Shown one piece after another: positions 1 through 10,303 of a stretch of 64,000 nucleotides of DNA (its first letter is position 1; each line of letters opens with the position of its first letter). Source of the DNA: Alistipes sp. (GTDB taxonomy: Bacteria; Bacteroidota; Bacteroidia; Bacteroidales; Rikenellaceae); contig JAFQAN010000002.1 in NCBI GenBank assembly GCA_017416915.1, forward strand, positions 62,001 through 126,000, given 5' to 3'. A program made the position numbers and the translations under genes. A model generated the notes under the pieces. That model ran no database searches and was not told the origin of the DNA. It was given only the letters and a program-made list of their open reading frames with translations.

Positions 1-1123
1 TATACTTACTCTTAGGTAGATACGATATTAGTCGTGTGATTAGTGAGCATAGCGTAAATGTTATCACTGCCGAGAGTATCATCGTAAGTGGTGTTGCCAA
101 AGCCCAGCCCTTGACATACTCAAAGACGATGACAAGGATGAACATATGCATAAGGTAGATGCCGTAGCTACGCTCCGATATTGAGCGTATGAGCGGATAT
201 ATGCCGCAGGGGCGCTGTATAAGGCTGAACAGCAGGAAGACAGCGATTGTTTGCAGCGCGGTACCTGTTGTGGCGAAGCTCCAACTAAGCTCCATCTTAA
301 TCGCCAAATCTATGCTCTCGTTCACGGGAAAGGTGGCGGGTATCTGCTGATAGAAGGGTAGTGCCGTGATGACGTAGCCCACGACGAGCATCGGCAGTGC
401 CGCGGCAATCCTACGTTTTGCACTCCAACTGAGGTGTGTACGGATGTAGTGTGCCGCTACGACGTAGCCCACAAACCCGCTTACGTAGTACAGTGTGCCA
501 AATTCGTTCCAACTCGCCTCTCCCCATACGGCGTAGCTGCCTCTTAGAGGCTCTGCCATAACGCGCAAGAATGGAACTGCCGTGGCAAGCAGCCATAGAG
601 CGAGAAATATGCGTTCGCCACGTGCCGACACTCGCTCCAACCAGGGCGAGATAATCGGCATAACGAGATATACGCCTAAGAGCATATATATAAACCACAG
701 ATGTCCTCCGTGGGGCATAAAGTTGAGTGTTAGCACTTCGAGGTTACGTGTAATGTCTATCTCGCCGCCCGAACCCCACATAGGCACCACGGCGTATAGC
801 AACGACCAGATGACAAATGGTATGACTACACGCTCCGCACGGCGCTTGAAGAAGCGCGATGTCTCCCCTTTAATAGGGACGAGTAGGTAGCTCGATGTCA
901 TCACAAAGAGCGGTACGGCGATGCGTAGTAGCGAGTTGATAAGCGTAACCCACAGAGCATCGCTGTGCGAGGCGATATAGGTGCCATTGCCGCCGAGGTA
1001 GAAGGGCTCGATGCAGTGTACCAAGATTACCATAAAGCATGCCGCGACGCGCAGATAATCTAAAAATACCACGCGCTCGCCATTTGAGGTGCTTATCGTC
1101 GAGTTGTCGAGTGAACTGTTCAT
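1..1123 (-). CDS. Acyltransferase family 3 membrane protein (3' end outside window)
   Basis: The minus-strand frame from the ATG at 1123 stays open to the window edge (374 codons visible), so the C-terminus is missing. It opens with hydrophilic residues, then VFLDYLRVAACFMVILVHC, the usual start of acyltransferase-3 proteins, in which the LRxxA...H motif carries the likely catalytic His. About ten hydrophobic segments follow, including LWFIYMLLGVYLVMPI and SYGIYLMHMFILV, both typical of the family. Members transfer acetyl or other acyl groups to cell-surface glycans or peptidoglycan at the inner membrane; the substrate here cannot be told. Most of the expected length is present. It is divergent from luxS, 102 nt away. 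Confidence 0.85.
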   Translation of the reverse strand, partial: MNSSLDNSTISTSNGERVVFLDYLRVAACFMVILVHCIEPFYLGGNGTYIASHSDALWVTLINSLLRIAVPLFVMTSSYLLVPIKGETSRFFKRRAERVVIPFVIWSLLYAVVPMWGSGGEIDITRNLEVLTLNFMPHGGHLWFIYMLLGVYLVMPIISPWLERVSARGERIFLALWLLATAVPFLRVMAEPLRGSYAVWGEASWNEFGTLYYVSGFVGYVVAAHYIRTHLSWSAKRRIAAALPMLVVGYVITALPFYQQIPATFPVNESIDLAIKMELSWSFATTGTALQTIAVFLLFSLIQRPCGIYPLIRSISERSYGIYLMHMFILVIVFEYVKGWALATPLTMILSAVITFTLCSLITRLISYLPKSKY

Positions 1124-1164
1124 TGTTGATGGTTGGTTGATAATTTGTTGCGAAGATACTATTT

Positions 1165-1198
1165 TTTGTCCACACAACCGAATTTTTTATTAACTTTG
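1165..1198 (+). promoter_or_regulatory. Bacteroidetes-type promoter of luxS
   Basis: TTTG at 1165-1168 and TAACTTTG at 1191-1198 with a 22-nt spacer match the Bacteroidetes housekeeping promoter pattern. The luxS ATG lies 27 nt downstream. Confidence 0.6.
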
Positions 1199-1225
1199 TC
1201 GTACAATAGCGAAAAACCGAATATT

Positions 1226-1738
1226 ATGAAGAAGAATGTAGTGTCATCTTTCGATGTTGATCATCGTACACTCGACGCTGGTCTCTACCTGCGCTCGGTA
1301 TATACTATTAATGATGAGTTCGCCGTACACTCGTGGGACTTGCGCTTCCGTGCGCCTATGTCTCACGCTCCCCTCGGCTCGGGTGAGGTACACACCATCG
1401 AGCATCTTATGGCGTACTATCTGCGCTTGGACGAGAAGATAGGCTCACGCATCGTGTCGTTCTGCCCGATGGGCTGCAAGACGGGCTTCTACCTCTCGAC
1501 GATGAACGATGTCGAGGTGGAGGATATACGTCAGGCATTGGCAAAGGTCTATAAGCAGGTATTTCCGTTGAAGTCCGCCGCCGATGTGGTGGGTCTCAAT
1601 GAGATACAGTGCGGCAACCCTGGATTGTACGCTATCGACACGACAAATGCCGCAATGGCGGAGTATATGCGCGTGTTGTTCAGTGCTGAGGAGGCAGAGC
1701 AGTATGGCATAGGCGATGTATATAAGCGTTGGTGGTAG
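1226..1738 (+). CDS. luxS: S-ribosylhomocysteine lyase LuxS
   Basis: LuxS cleaves S-ribosylhomocysteine to homocysteine and DPD, the precursor of autoinducer-2, in the cytoplasm. The 170-residue length is normal. The metal-binding motif HTIEH is at residues 56-60, the catalytic Cys is C84 in PMGCKTGFY, and the third metal ligand is C129 in NEIQCGNPG. The ATG at 1226 is preferred over upstream in-frame codons because it follows the promoter and begins at the conserved region. The next gene, a nucleosidase producing the LuxS substrate, starts 1 nt after the stop, so the two steps of S-adenosylhomocysteine recycling are co-transcribed. Confidence 0.97.
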   Translation: MKKNVVSSFDVDHRTLDAGLYLRSVYTINDEFAVHSWDLRFRAPMSHAPLGSGEVHTIEHLMAYYLRLDEKIGSRIVSFCPMGCKTGFYLSTMNDVEVEDIRQALAKVYKQVFPLKSAADVVGLNEIQCGNPGLYAIDTTNAAMAEYMRVLFSAEEAEQYGIGDVYKRWW

Positions 1739-1739
1739 T

Positions 1740-2336
1740 ATGAGAGTGCTTATCTGTGCGCCTACGTCGCGCGAGTATCGCGCTATGCGCTACGCTCTGG
1801 ATAGGGCGCAAAATCTGCGCAATGAGTACGACCTTGTGGAGGTAGGTATCGGTAAGGCGCTGTCGGCAGCGGGTCTCTCACGCGCGCTGACCCTCGCCGA
1901 GGGGCGTTATGATATGCTCGCCGTTGTGGGCTTTGCTGCTGCGGCACTTGGTCGCCAGCAGGGCGATATTGTTATGCCCTCGTCTGCTATACACCACGAC
2001 GCCATCATCCCCGAGGGCTTTTGCCCCGAGATTACCGACCCACGTAAGCTCGTAGGTAGGGATGCCGAGACGGTATTTACGGGCGACTCGTTCGTCAATG
2101 CCGATATTGTCCGAGATATAAAGCGCCGCTTTGGTGTTGAGTGCGCTCTTTTCGATATGGAGATTGCTGCAATATGTCAGGTTGCAGAGCTGTATGGCAA
2201 TATCCCCGTTCTGGCGGTCAAGTACGTATCGGATGTTCCCGAGGCGGGACACTCGGAACACTCGTACGACGAGTTTGCCGATGCCCACTCGGACTTCACA
2301 CCGCTACTCAAACGTATCGAGGATGTTGAGTTGTAA
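1740..2336 (+). CDS. MTA/SAH nucleosidase-like protein (Pfs/MTAN family)
   Basis: A phosphorylase/nucleosidase-fold protein of 198 residues, shorter than typical Pfs (about 230). Visible active-site equivalents are E12 near the N-terminus, E141 in LFDMEIAAIC (VEMEAAA in E. coli) and D165 in KYVSD (the purine-contacting Asp). The likely role is hydrolysis of S-adenosylhomocysteine to adenine and S-ribosylhomocysteine, feeding LuxS directly upstream. The ATG at 1740 sits 1 nt after the luxS stop, which decides the start. Sequence divergence leaves substrate specificity (SAH, MTA or futalosine-like) open; the luxS linkage favours SAH. Confidence 0.85.
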   Translation: MRVLICAPTSREYRAMRYALDRAQNLRNEYDLVEVGIGKALSAAGLSRALTLAEGRYDMLAVVGFAAAALGRQQGDIVMPSSAIHHDAIIPEGFCPEITDPRKLVGRDAETVFTGDSFVNADIVRDIKRRFGVECALFDMEIAAICQVAELYGNIPVLAVKYVSDVPEAGHSEHSYDEFADAHSDFTPLLKRIEDVEL

Positions 2337-2360
2337 CCTTTTAACGTAGCATAAACAATT

Positions 2361-2398
2361 GGAGGTGACTAAAAAGTTAATTAGCCACCTCCATTTTT
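2361..2398 (+). terminator. Hairpin terminator after the luxS operon, repeat copy 1
   Basis: GGAGGTGACT at 2361-2370 pairs with AGCCACCTCC at 2383-2392 with one mismatch, followed by a T-run. The whole hairpin recurs almost identically at 62320-62354. It lies between convergent genes and could serve both strands. Confidence 0.75.
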
Positions 2399-2494
2399 GT
2401 TGTGGGGTTGAATAAAAAGATGTAGTTTTAGGCTTGCGAGCTTAGCGACAAAATACACTTTTTATTCAGCCTCAGCTATTTAGCAATAATTCTT

Positions 2495-3853
2495 TTAGCG
2501 AGTGTTTACATACAACTCGTGGTACTTGTTGTACTTATCCATCATACCATCCATATCGCGCAGACGGAAGCATACACCGTTGAGATATTCGATGGTTGCA
2601 ACGTGTGCAGGGTCGATAGCGTGAGCCTTCTCCAACCAGGGTACTGCCTCGGCAAATACAAGGTTGATTTTAGCGTTCTCAGCCTCGTATGCCTCATAGC
2701 TCATATTGGGAGTGCTATTCAAGGTCTCGATAAGCGAGTTAGCCTTCTCGATGATGAAGTATCCTACATAGAAGTTAGGCTCGAACTCGTTGGGACGCAA
2801 CTCGGCGCACTTCTCGAACGACTTGATGCACTCGTCGTGGTTCTTCAAGGCGTTATATACGCGACCACGGCCAAACCACAAATCGTAGTTTGTGGGGTCC
2901 TCATTCAACGAATTCTCAGTCATCTCGATAAGCTCTGCGGGGTCGCCTATACCCTCCTCTGCGGTGTAGAGGTTCATAAGACCATCGAGGATGGTGGTGT
3001 TCTTAGGATAGAGCTTGATACCTTGCAGTAGCGCCTCCTTAGCCTTTGCAAGATACTCACGATCTTTCTCGCGCTGACCATAGTAGCAGTGGAAAAGGAA
3101 GTAGTAGAGATTACCCTCCTGGTCGCAATAGCCTGCCTCTAATGCCTCGTTGAAGATGTTGGCAGCGTTCTCAAAGGCGGCAATAGCCTCTTCGCCTTGA
3201 AGTGTTGAAGCGTACATCGTGTACTGCATCCCCGCATTGTAGAGGTAGTTGTAGTCCGCCTTAGCCTCAGGTACGATGCTCTGTGCGCGGAATGCTAACT
3301 CAAAGGCGTATCCCGACTCCTTGATGTTGCCGATGCTGTTCAGAGCGTCGCCCTGCTGAGCGAGTGCATTAGCAAGATTCTGGGTCAAAGGGATAATCTT
3401 AGGGCCACTTGCAGGGTCCATCTCGTAGGCTCTCTTGAATGACTCGATAGCGGTCTCGGCAAGATTGTCCTTAATAGACTTCTTCTGCTTCCAGCCCTCG
3501 ATAAGACCTGTTGCTGCGTTTACATATATATCAACATACTCATACTGGCATGTAACCACAGGGTTGTTCAGGAATACCTCCTCAACCATTGCGTCGGGCT
3601 GACCCACGTTCATCTGCAAAACCTGTACGGGGACGCCTACGCCAATCTCCTTTGTGGGAAGCATATAGGCGTTGGTATATGCCTTGCCTCGTGCAATCCA
3701 CGTAGCAGACTTTGTACCCTTCTTAACATCTTCGCAAGCGGCATCGGCCTTTTCGAGCTTGCCAAGCTCCGATGCAGTATTAACTCTCTGTGCCGTTGCT
3801 GTGGTCAATGTTAAAGCGAACATTGCGACAGCCATCAATACTAACTTTTTCAT
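2495..3853 (-). CDS. Exported tetratricopeptide-repeat protein
   Basis: A 452-residue protein starting with a cleavable signal peptide (MKKLVLMAVAMFALTLTTATAQ), so it is exported to the periplasm or outer membrane. The body is helical with TPR-type repeats; the clearest runs from about residue 305 to 345 (YDLWFGRGRVYNALKNHDEC, then KSFEKCAELRPNEFEP). TPR proteins act as protein-interaction scaffolds; no catalytic motif is visible and the partner is unknown. It lies downstream of gyrA on the same strand after a gap of about 100 nt, so co-transcription is possible but not shown. It converges with the luxS operon. Confidence 0.85.
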   Translation of the reverse strand: MKKLVLMAVAMFALTLTTATAQRVNTASELGKLEKADAACEDVKKGTKSATWIARGKAYTNAYMLPTKEIGVGVPVQVLQMNVGQPDAMVEEVFLNNPVVTCQYEYVDIYVNAATGLIEGWKQKKSIKDNLAETAIESFKRAYEMDPASGPKIIPLTQNLANALAQQGDALNSIGNIKESGYAFELAFRAQSIVPEAKADYNYLYNAGMQYTMYASTLQGEEAIAAFENAANIFNEALEAGYCDQEGNLYYFLFHCYYGQREKDREYLAKAKEALLQGIKLYPKNTTILDGLMNLYTAEEGIGDPAELIEMTENSLNEDPTNYDLWFGRGRVYNALKNHDECIKSFEKCAELRPNEFEPNFYVGYFIIEKANSLIETLNSTPNMSYEAYEAENAKINLVFAEAVPWLEKAHAIDPAHVATIEYLNGVCFRLRDMDGMMDKYNKYHELYVNTR

Positions 3854-3951
3854 AGTTTAAGTGTGTATTAGATTATTCGTTTTTGTTCATTTTGTTATGC
3901 CTTGGGGTGCGCTATTTTGAGCCGCACCACCAAGAGCTTTAATATATAACG

Positions 3952-6531
3952 TTAAGCGTTACCGTTTTCGTCTGCTGAAACCTCACTATTTGTTGCCTCA
4001 ACAGCTACGTCCTTCACCTTCTCGGTGTTGGTCTCTGCTGTTGTAGCCTCCTCCAACTCCTCCTCGTCGGTCTTGGGTACTGCCGTAACCGACGCTATGG
4101 CGTCGCCGTCGCGTAGGTTGATCACACGTACTCCCTGCGTAGCACGTCCCGAGACGCTAATCTGGCTTACGAGCGTACGTATTGTCAGACCCGAACGGTT
4201 GATAATCATCAGGTCGTTTTCGTCGGTAACAGCCTGTATCGAGATTAGCTTACCTGTCTTCTCGGTGATGTTGATGGTCTTTACACCCTTACCACCACGG
4301 TTGGTGATGCGGTACTCGTCGAGGTCGGTACGCTTGCCGTAGCCATTCTCGCTAAGTACCAAGACATCCTGCTTAGAGTCTGGCTCGATACAAATCATAC
4401 CGATAACCTCATTGTCGTCATCGACCGATATAGCGCGAACACCCGTACTTATACGACCCATAGGACGTACCGTACTCTCGTTGAAGCGGATAGCCTTACC
4501 CTCGCGGGCTGCAATCATAATCTCGGCATTGCCACTTGTGAGCTTAACCTCCAACAGTTGGTCGCCCTCGCGGATGACGATGGCGTTCACACCATTGGCG
4601 CGGGGACGCGAATACGCCTCCAACGTGGTCTTCTTGATGACACCGCGCTTGGTACACATCACGATATAGTTGCTCTCGACGAACTCTTTGTCGTTGAGGT
4701 TTTTGACGTTGAGGTAGGCGCGTACCTTGTCGCCTGGGTCAATCTGGATGACGTTCTGTATAGCGCGACCCTTAGACGAGCGTGTACCCTCGGGTATCTG
4801 ATATACCTTCAACCAGTAGCAACGTCCCATCTCGGTAAAGAACATCATCGTATTGTGCATCGACGCTACGTAGATATGCTCGATGAAGTCCTCATCGCGT
4901 GTAGCACTGCCCTTAGCACCTACGCCGCCACGGTTTTGTGTGCGGTACTCGGCAAGAGGTGTACGCTTGATGTAGCCCATATGTGAGATGGTGATGACCA
5001 TGTCGTCGTCGGCATAGAAGTCCTCGGGGTTGAACTCCTCCGAAGAGTAAACAATCTCCGAACGGCGCTCGTCGCCATACTTCTCCTTCATCTCCGTAAG
5101 CTCGTCCTTGATAATCTGCATCTGCATATCGACATTCGATAGTACGGCGTTGAGGTAGTCGATTGTCTTGACCAACTCGTCGCGCTCGGCTTCGAGCTTC
5201 TCGCGCTGCAAGCCTGTGAGCTGACGCAGACGCATCTCGACAATCGCTGCCGACTGCAACTCCGAGAGGGTGAAGCGCTCCTGCAAGCGGTTCTTTGCCT
5301 CCTCGACGGTCTTCGACGAGCGGATGATGTGTACCACCTCGTCGATGTTGTCCTGCGCAATCAGCAGACCCTGCACGATGTGCAGGCGCTCTTCGGCCTT
5401 CTGCAAGTCGAAGCGTGAACGACGCACGATGACATCGTGGCGGTGATCAACGAAGTGTCGTATAAGGTCTTTGAGGTTGAGCAACTCGGGGCGACCATTA
5501 ACCAGTGCGATGTTATTCACAGCGAACGACGACTGCAATGGCGTGTTCTTGAACAGGGTGTTGAGAACAACATTTGCCACAGCGTCCTGTTTGAGGATGA
5601 TGACAATGCGCATACCCTGACGGTCCGACTCATCGTTGATGTACGAGATGCCGTCTATCTTCTTTTCGTTGATAAGGTCGGCAATCTTCTTAATCATCTC
5701 CGCCTTATTCACCATATATGGAATCTCGGTGATTACGATGCACTCGCGTCCCGATGCCGTATGCTCAATCTCGGTCTTGGCGCGCATAACCACGCGGCCG
5801 CGACCCGTTAGCAACGCCTCCTTGACACCCTCGTAGCCATAGATGATACCGCCCGTGGGGAAGTCGGGACCCTTAACGTAGTCGAGTAACTCCTCGCACT
5901 CCAACTCGGGGTTGTCGATATATGCGCAGCAGGCATCAACAACCTCCGAGAGGTTGTGAGGTGCCATATTTGTTGCCATACCTACGGCGATACCACTTGC
6001 ACCGTTTACCAAAAGCAATGGAATCTTGGTGGGAAGTACCGTAGGCTCCTTGATTGTGTCATCGAAGTTGAGTGTCCAGTCGATAGTCTCCTTCTCGATG
6101 TCTGCCATTACCTCGTCGGTAATCTTCTGCATACGCGCCTCGGTGTAACGCATTGCTGCGGGCGAGTCGCCGTCCATCGAGCCGAAGTTACCCTGACCCT
6201 CGACAAGCGGATAACGCATCGACCAGTCCTGCGCCATACGTACCATAGCCTCATATACCGAGCTATCGCCGTGGGGGTGGAACTTACCGAGTACATCACC
6301 GACAATACGCGCACTCTTACGCGTAGGCTTATCCGAGTAAAGGTTAAGCTCGGCAGACATATCGTATAGGATACGACGGTGTACGGGCTTCAAGCCATCG
6401 CGCACATCGGGCAGCGCACGCGACACAATCACCGACATCGAGTAGTCGATGTATGCCGACTTCATCTGCTCTTCGAGATTGACCTGTACTATGCGACCTG
6501 TCAAACCTGTGTTGTTCTGCTCTTCTGTCAT
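3952..6531 (-). CDS. gyrA: DNA gyrase subunit A
   Basis: GyrA cuts and rejoins DNA in the gyrase heterotetramer that introduces negative supercoils. The protein has 859 residues. The catalytic Tyr is Y129 in [12 protein letters not shown]; the quinolone-resistance region reads [10 protein letters not shown] at 85-94, with Ser at the E. coli position-83 equivalent and Glu at the position-87 equivalent. The C-terminal part carries the repeated blades of the DNA-wrapping domain, with NRGGVGAKG and NRGGKGVKT resembling GyrA-box motifs. An acidic tail follows. ParC is a possible confusion, but the GyrA-box-like motifs favour GyrA. A strong promoter lies about 120 nt upstream. Confidence 0.95.
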   Translation of the reverse strand: MTEEQNNTGLTGRIVQVNLEEQMKSAYIDYSMSVIVSRALPDVRDGLKPVHRRILYDMSAELNLYSDKPTRKSARIVGDVLGKFHPHGDSSVYEAMVRMAQDWSMRYPLVEGQGNFGSMDGDSPAAMRYTEARMQKITDEVMADIEKETIDWTLNFDDTIKEPTVLPTKIPLLLVNGASGIAVGMATNMAPHNLSEVVDACCAYIDNPELECEELLDYVKGPDFPTGGIIYGYEGVKEALLTGRGRVVMRAKTEIEHTASGRECIVITEIPYMVNKAEMIKKIADLINEKKIDGISYINDESDRQGMRIVIILKQDAVANVVLNTLFKNTPLQSSFAVNNIALVNGRPELLNLKDLIRHFVDHRHDVIVRRSRFDLQKAEERLHIVQGLLIAQDNIDEVVHIIRSSKTVEEAKNRLQERFTLSELQSAAIVEMRLRQLTGLQREKLEAERDELVKTIDYLNAVLSNVDMQMQIIKDELTEMKEKYGDERRSEIVYSSEEFNPEDFYADDDMVITISHMGYIKRTPLAEYRTQNRGGVGAKGSATRDEDFIEHIYVASMHNTMMFFTEMGRCYWLKVYQIPEGTRSSKGRAIQNVIQIDPGDKVRAYLNVKNLNDKEFVESNYIVMCTKRGVIKKTTLEAYSRPRANGVNAIVIREGDQLLEVKLTSGNAEIMIAAREGKAIRFNESTVRPMGRISTGVRAISVDDDNEVIGMICIEPDSKQDVLVLSENGYGKRTDLDEYRITNRGGKGVKTINITEKTGKLISIQAVTDENDLMIINRSGLTIRTLVSQISVSGRATQGVRVINLRDGDAIASVTAVPKTDEEELEEATTAETNTEKVKDVAVEATNSEVSADENGNA

Positions 6532-6648
6532 CTTATAGTTTAGTTAATCGTTGTCTTCTCTTTTATTGTGGTGCGTTGTCTGCACCTCAACCCTTATGGC
6601 GCGTAATCGGTTAGGCCTACATACGCGCGTATTATATATATAGGTGTG

Positions 6649-6680
6649 CAAATTTACGTCTTATTTTCGATTTAAGCAAA
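6649..6680 (-). promoter_or_regulatory. Promoter of gyrA
   Basis: Read on the minus strand, TTTG (6680-6677), a 20-nt spacer and TAAATTTG (6656-6649) match the Bacteroidetes promoter pattern well. The leader to the gyrA ATG would be about 110 nt. Confidence 0.65.
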
Positions 6681-6797
6681 AAATAGAGTTGAAAAATGGA
6701 TGCTCTCGAAATCTTTTTCTTGAAAAATGGCGTTAAACGCTATTTTTAGCCCCTCTCACAGCGTTTCGTTTTTCGTTCGACGGGGGGACGGATACAT

Positions 6798-6831
6798 AAA
6801 AGGTGCATCAGCAACAACCGATGCACCTTTT
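6798..6831 (-). terminator. Terminator of the cysteine desulfidase-like gene
   Basis: A perfect 12-bp stem: AAAAGGTGCATC at 6798-6809 pairs with GATGCACCTTTT at 6820-6831. It lies about 20 nt after the stop of the minus-strand gene, and the A/T ends of the stem give a U-run in the transcript. Confidence 0.75.
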
Positions 6832-6850
6832 ACCAATTATTAGCTTTCGA

Positions 6851-8158
6851 TTAACTCTTGTTCGTCATAATATGAAGAATCATCGCGTCGGTGTGTGTCA
6901 TCGCATCGCGTCCGATGTCCGTGAGGTTGCGTATCGAGCGATCTACATCGTCGTCGATGATGCCCTCAACCGACTTTACGCAGCGACCGTTCTTTGCCAT
7001 TAGTGCCGACATAACTGCCATTGATACACCCGAAGCGCACTTCAATGCACACGAAGGTTTTGCGCCGTCGCAAATCATACCTGTAAGGTTGGCAATCATA
7101 TTTTTTACCGCCGCCGAACACTCGTCGTATGTGCCGTCCATAAGGTATGTGATGCCGCAGCACGAGCCTGTGGCGGCAACGACGCAGCCACACAATGCAG
7201 ATAGACGACCTAAGCTCTGCTTGATATATATCACCGTCAGGTGGCTCAGTATCAGTGCGCGTGTGAGTTGCTCCTCGCTTGCGCCCGTCTGCTCGGCATA
7301 TACTACCACGGGTACGGTAGATGTAAGTCCCTGATTACCACTGCCTGAGTTGCTCATCACGGGTATCATAGCTCCTGCCATACGTGCATCGCAAGCGGCA
7401 GTTGTCATACCCACGATTTGGCAGTGTAGCGTGTCGCCCATAATGTTGCGCTCGGACTCTGCACGGAATAATTTGCCGATAGCGTGGCCGTAGTCGCCTT
7501 TGAGCGATGTCTCGGCAGCTGCCATATTCAGACGACGTGCTTCAAGGATAAATTGTAGCTCCTCGATAGGGGCTGTCAGTGCGAAGTCCCACACCTTGCG
7601 AAGTGTCAGCTGTGGCTCGTTGCTATTGCCATCCGTAGCATCGTTTGTCGAGGTCTCCGTCTCGACGTGGAGTAGTAGCTCATCGTCGCGCTCTATGCGC
7701 ACGAAGCGAGTGTGTCCACCCGAGATGATGGCAAGCGCACGTCTGCCACTTGCAAATACCTCAATCTCTATATATAGCTTCTCGCTGATGTCGCTCTTCA
7801 AATCTACCGATATGCGCTTTTCGGCAATCATCTTCTTGCCCTCTTCGACGGCATCCTTGTCGGCATCTTTGAGTACCTCCAAGCCATACTCCGAGCGTCC
7901 TACGATAGCTCCCAATGCCATAGCTATCGGGAGTCCAGTCATACCTGTTCCTGGGATACCTACGCCCATAGCATTTTTGAGAACGTTGGCGCTTAGACGT
8001 GCCTCGATACGCTCGGGGCGGCAGCCAAGAGTCTCGGTAGCCTTAGCTACGCAGAGGGCGACGGCGATAGGCTCGGTACAACCTATGGCGGGAACAATCT
8101 CGCGGTTCATCAGAGCTATAATCTCGCGGCGCTCTTGTGCAGAAAACTGACAGTTCAT
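6851..8158 (-). CDS. cyuA: L-cysteine desulfidase / serine dehydratase alpha-like protein (CyuA, UPF0597)
   Basis: CyuA-type enzymes use an oxygen-sensitive Fe-S cluster to break L-cysteine down to pyruvate, ammonia and sulfide. The 435-residue protein begins MNCQFSAQERREIIALMNRE and has the family signature IGCTEPIAVALCVAKA near residue 25. Gly-rich segments (GIPGTGMTGLP, SNSGSGNQG) and a Cys-rich C-terminal half (CGCVVAATGSCCGI, ICDGAKPSCALKCASG) fit cluster binding. An in-frame Met at 8185 would add nine residues; 8158 matches the family start better. It is divergent from the alcohol dehydrogenase. L-serine could be an alternative substrate. Confidence 0.85.
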   Translation of the reverse strand: MNCQFSAQERREIIALMNREIVPAIGCTEPIAVALCVAKATETLGCRPERIEARLSANVLKNAMGVGIPGTGMTGLPIAMALGAIVGRSEYGLEVLKDADKDAVEEGKKMIAEKRISVDLKSDISEKLYIEIEVFASGRRALAIISGGHTRFVRIERDDELLLHVETETSTNDATDGNSNEPQLTLRKVWDFALTAPIEELQFILEARRLNMAAAETSLKGDYGHAIGKLFRAESERNIMGDTLHCQIVGMTTAACDARMAGAMIPVMSNSGSGNQGLTSTVPVVVYAEQTGASEEQLTRALILSHLTVIYIKQSLGRLSALCGCVVAATGSCCGITYLMDGTYDECSAAVKNMIANLTGMICDGAKPSCALKCASGVSMAVMSALMAKNGRCVKSVEGIIDDDVDRSIRNLTDIGRDAMTHTDAMILHIMTNKS

Positions 8159-8346
8159 ATTAGGTGTGTTTAGTTGTAGATACAATAATCATACGAAGAT
8201 ACACATTTTCCCGAAAACCGCCAAGCGAAACGCTCTTTTTTTTCGTCAAGGCAAATTTTTTGTTTATAAGGGATTGTTTTAGTCCGTATAATTTTGTAAC
8301 TTCGCGTGATGTCAAGTGTAATATGAATAACTCAAATACTACGATT

Positions 8347-9516
8347 ATGAACAATTTTATATATGATATTCCAGTAAAGGTATATTTCGGCGAAAACCAG
8401 CTCTCAAACCTCGGTACGGAGCTTAAACGCTACGGACAGCGCGTGTTGCTCACATACGGCGGTGGCTCGATTAAGCGTATTGGCCTCTACGATAAGGTTG
8501 TCGAAGAGATACGTAGTGCAGGTCTCGACCTCTTTGAGCTTTCGGGCATCGAGCCTAACCCGCGTATCGAGTCGGTAAGAGCGGGTGTCGATATTTGCAA
8601 GCAGCAGGGTATCGACGTGCTTTTGGCCGTGGGTGGCGGCTCGACCATTGACGCCACCAAGTTTATGGCGGCGGGAGCCTGTGTCGAACACGATGCTTGG
8701 GAGTTCTTCGGTGCCGATGCGAAGCCTATCGAACGCGCGCTGCCCATCGTAACTATCCTTACGCTCTCGGCAACAGGCTCGGAGATGGATGCGGGAGGCG
8801 TGATTAGCAACCTTGCGACGGGCGACAAGCTCGGTCGTATGGCGCAGCCTATGCTGCCCAAAGTCTCGTTTCTTGACCCTACGCTGACCTACTCGGTGAG
8901 CAAGTATCAGACGGCGTGTGGTGCGGCGGATATTATGTCGCACATTATGGAGGTCTATTTCAATACCAACAAGGACCTCTTCCTGCTCGACAGCTGTATG
9001 GAGGCGATGCTCAAAACCGTGGTTAAGTTTGCGCCTATTGCTGTGCGCGACCCCGAAAACTACGAGGCGCGTGCCAACCTTATGTGGACATCGTCGTGGG
9101 CTATCAACGGCTTTATAAATGGCGGTCGTCGCAAGGCGTGGAGCTGTCATCCTATGGAACACGAGCTGTCGGCACTCTACGACATTACGCACGGTCTTGG
9201 CTTGGCTATCCTCACGCCGCGATGGATGGGGTACTGCCTCGACGAGACGACTGTCGATAGATATGTGTCGTTCGGTACGAACGTCTTTGGCATAGATGCG
9301 TCGTTGGAGCCTATGGCTATTGCGCGTGAGAGCATTAAGCGCCTCTCGGAGTTCTTCTTCGACACGCTCGGCTTGCAGCGTACGCTCTCGGAGTTGGGTA
9401 TCAAGCGCGAAGATTTTGCGCTTATGGCTCGTAAGGCGTGTCGTTATGGCGACATCAACGGCTTCAAGCGACTCACAGCGGAGGATGTGGAGCGCATATA
9501 CGAGATGTGCTTGTAA
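8347..9516 (+). CDS. Iron-type alcohol dehydrogenase (YqhD/BdhA group)
   Basis: A group III alcohol dehydrogenase of 389 residues reducing aldehydes (butanal or toxic short-chain aldehydes) with NAD(P)H. The N-terminus NFIYDIPVKVYFGENQL and the nucleotide motif TYGGGSIK match YqhD/BdhA, as does LAVGGGSTIDATKF near residue 100. The metal site is visible as AADIMSHIMEVYF (Asp and His) and the two His of MEHELSALYDITHGLGL. An earlier in-frame ATG at 8323 would add eight residues; 8347 aligns with the family start. A TAATTTTG box at 8289-8296 may be the -7 element, but no well-spaced -33 box was found. Confidence 0.92.
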   Translation: MNNFIYDIPVKVYFGENQLSNLGTELKRYGQRVLLTYGGGSIKRIGLYDKVVEEIRSAGLDLFELSGIEPNPRIESVRAGVDICKQQGIDVLLAVGGGSTIDATKFMAAGACVEHDAWEFFGADAKPIERALPIVTILTLSATGSEMDAGGVISNLATGDKLGRMAQPMLPKVSFLDPTLTYSVSKYQTACGAADIMSHIMEVYFNTNKDLFLLDSCMEAMLKTVVKFAPIAVRDPENYEARANLMWTSSWAINGFINGGRRKAWSCHPMEHELSALYDITHGLGLAILTPRWMGYCLDETTVDRYVSFGTNVFGIDASLEPMAIARESIKRLSEFFFDTLGLQRTLSELGIKREDFALMARKACRYGDINGFKRLTAEDVERIYEMCL

Positions 9517-9573
9517 TATAATAACATCGTAAACAGACATCGTAAAATAATAACTATTAAATAGAGTAACACT

Positions 9574-10287
9574 ATGGCAGGTAAGACACCTACGCCTCAT
9601 ATTGGGGCAAAGTATGGCGAGATCGCCGATAAGGTAATTATGGCGGGCGACCCTTTGCGCGCTAAGTTTATGGCAGAGAACTTCTTGGAAAATCCCGTTC
9701 AATATAACAATGTGCGTGGTATGCTCGGCTTTACGGGTACCTATAAGGGTAAGCGTGTGTCGGTGCAGGGACACGGTATGGGTATCCCGTCAATAGGTAT
9801 TTATAGCTACGAGCTTTTCAACTTCTACGACGTGGAGACAATCATCCGCTGCGGCTCGGCAGGTGCTTATGACCCATCGTTGAAGCTCGGCGACGTGGTG
9901 CTTGGTATGGGCTCTTGTACCGACTCGAACTATGCTCGTCAGTATGACCTCCCTGGCACGTTTGCCCCTATTGCCGATTTTGAGCTGCTGCGTCGTGCTG
10001 CCGAGAAGGCTGACGAGCTGGGTATCGACTACAAGGTGGGCAACATCCTCGCCAGCGATGTCTTCTATGGCGACAATGCCGACGAGTGGCGTAAGTGGCA
10101 GAAGATGGGTGTGTTGGCTGTCGAGATGGAGGCAACGGCACTCTATATGAATGCGGCGCGTGCCAATAAAAAGGCGCTTTGCATCTGCACCATATCGGAC
10201 TCATTGGTACACGGTACTGCTTGCTCGGCAGAGGAGCGTCAGACATCGTTTACTAATATGATGGAGATTGCGTTCAACATCATATAA
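9574..10287 (+). CDS. deoD: Purine-nucleoside phosphorylase, DeoD type
   Basis: DeoD splits purine (deoxy)nucleosides with phosphate into base and (deoxy)ribose-1-phosphate for salvage. The 237-residue length and the start [21 protein letters not shown] are typical, as are [23 protein letters not shown], the ribose-contacting EMEATALY and the base-contacting SDSL near the C-terminus. The gene follows the alcohol dehydrogenase by 57 nt on the same strand, so the two may share a transcript. Downstream lies the first block of the intergenic repeat family. Confidence 0.95.
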   Translation: MAGKTPTPHIGAKYGEIADKVIMAGDPLRAKFMAENFLENPVQYNNVRGMLGFTGTYKGKRVSVQGHGMGIPSIGIYSYELFNFYDVETIIRCGSAGAYDPSLKLGDVVLGMGSCTDSNYARQYDLPGTFAPIADFELLRRAAEKADELGIDYKVGNILASDVFYGDNADEWRKWQKMGVLAVEMEATALYMNAARANKKALCICTISDSLVHGTACSAEERQTSFTNMMEIAFNII

Positions 10288-10303
10288 TTTATTGCGATAA
10301 GGG

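Noticed and set aside
1133-1225. Extended N-terminus of LuxS from an upstream in-frame Met
   Set aside because: It would place the promoter inside the coding sequence and add unconserved residues.
8404-9774. 456-codon minus-strand frame over the alcohol dehydrogenase
   Set aside because: It is antisense to a gene with all catalytic motifs and has no recognisable domain; long antisense frames are common with this codon bias.
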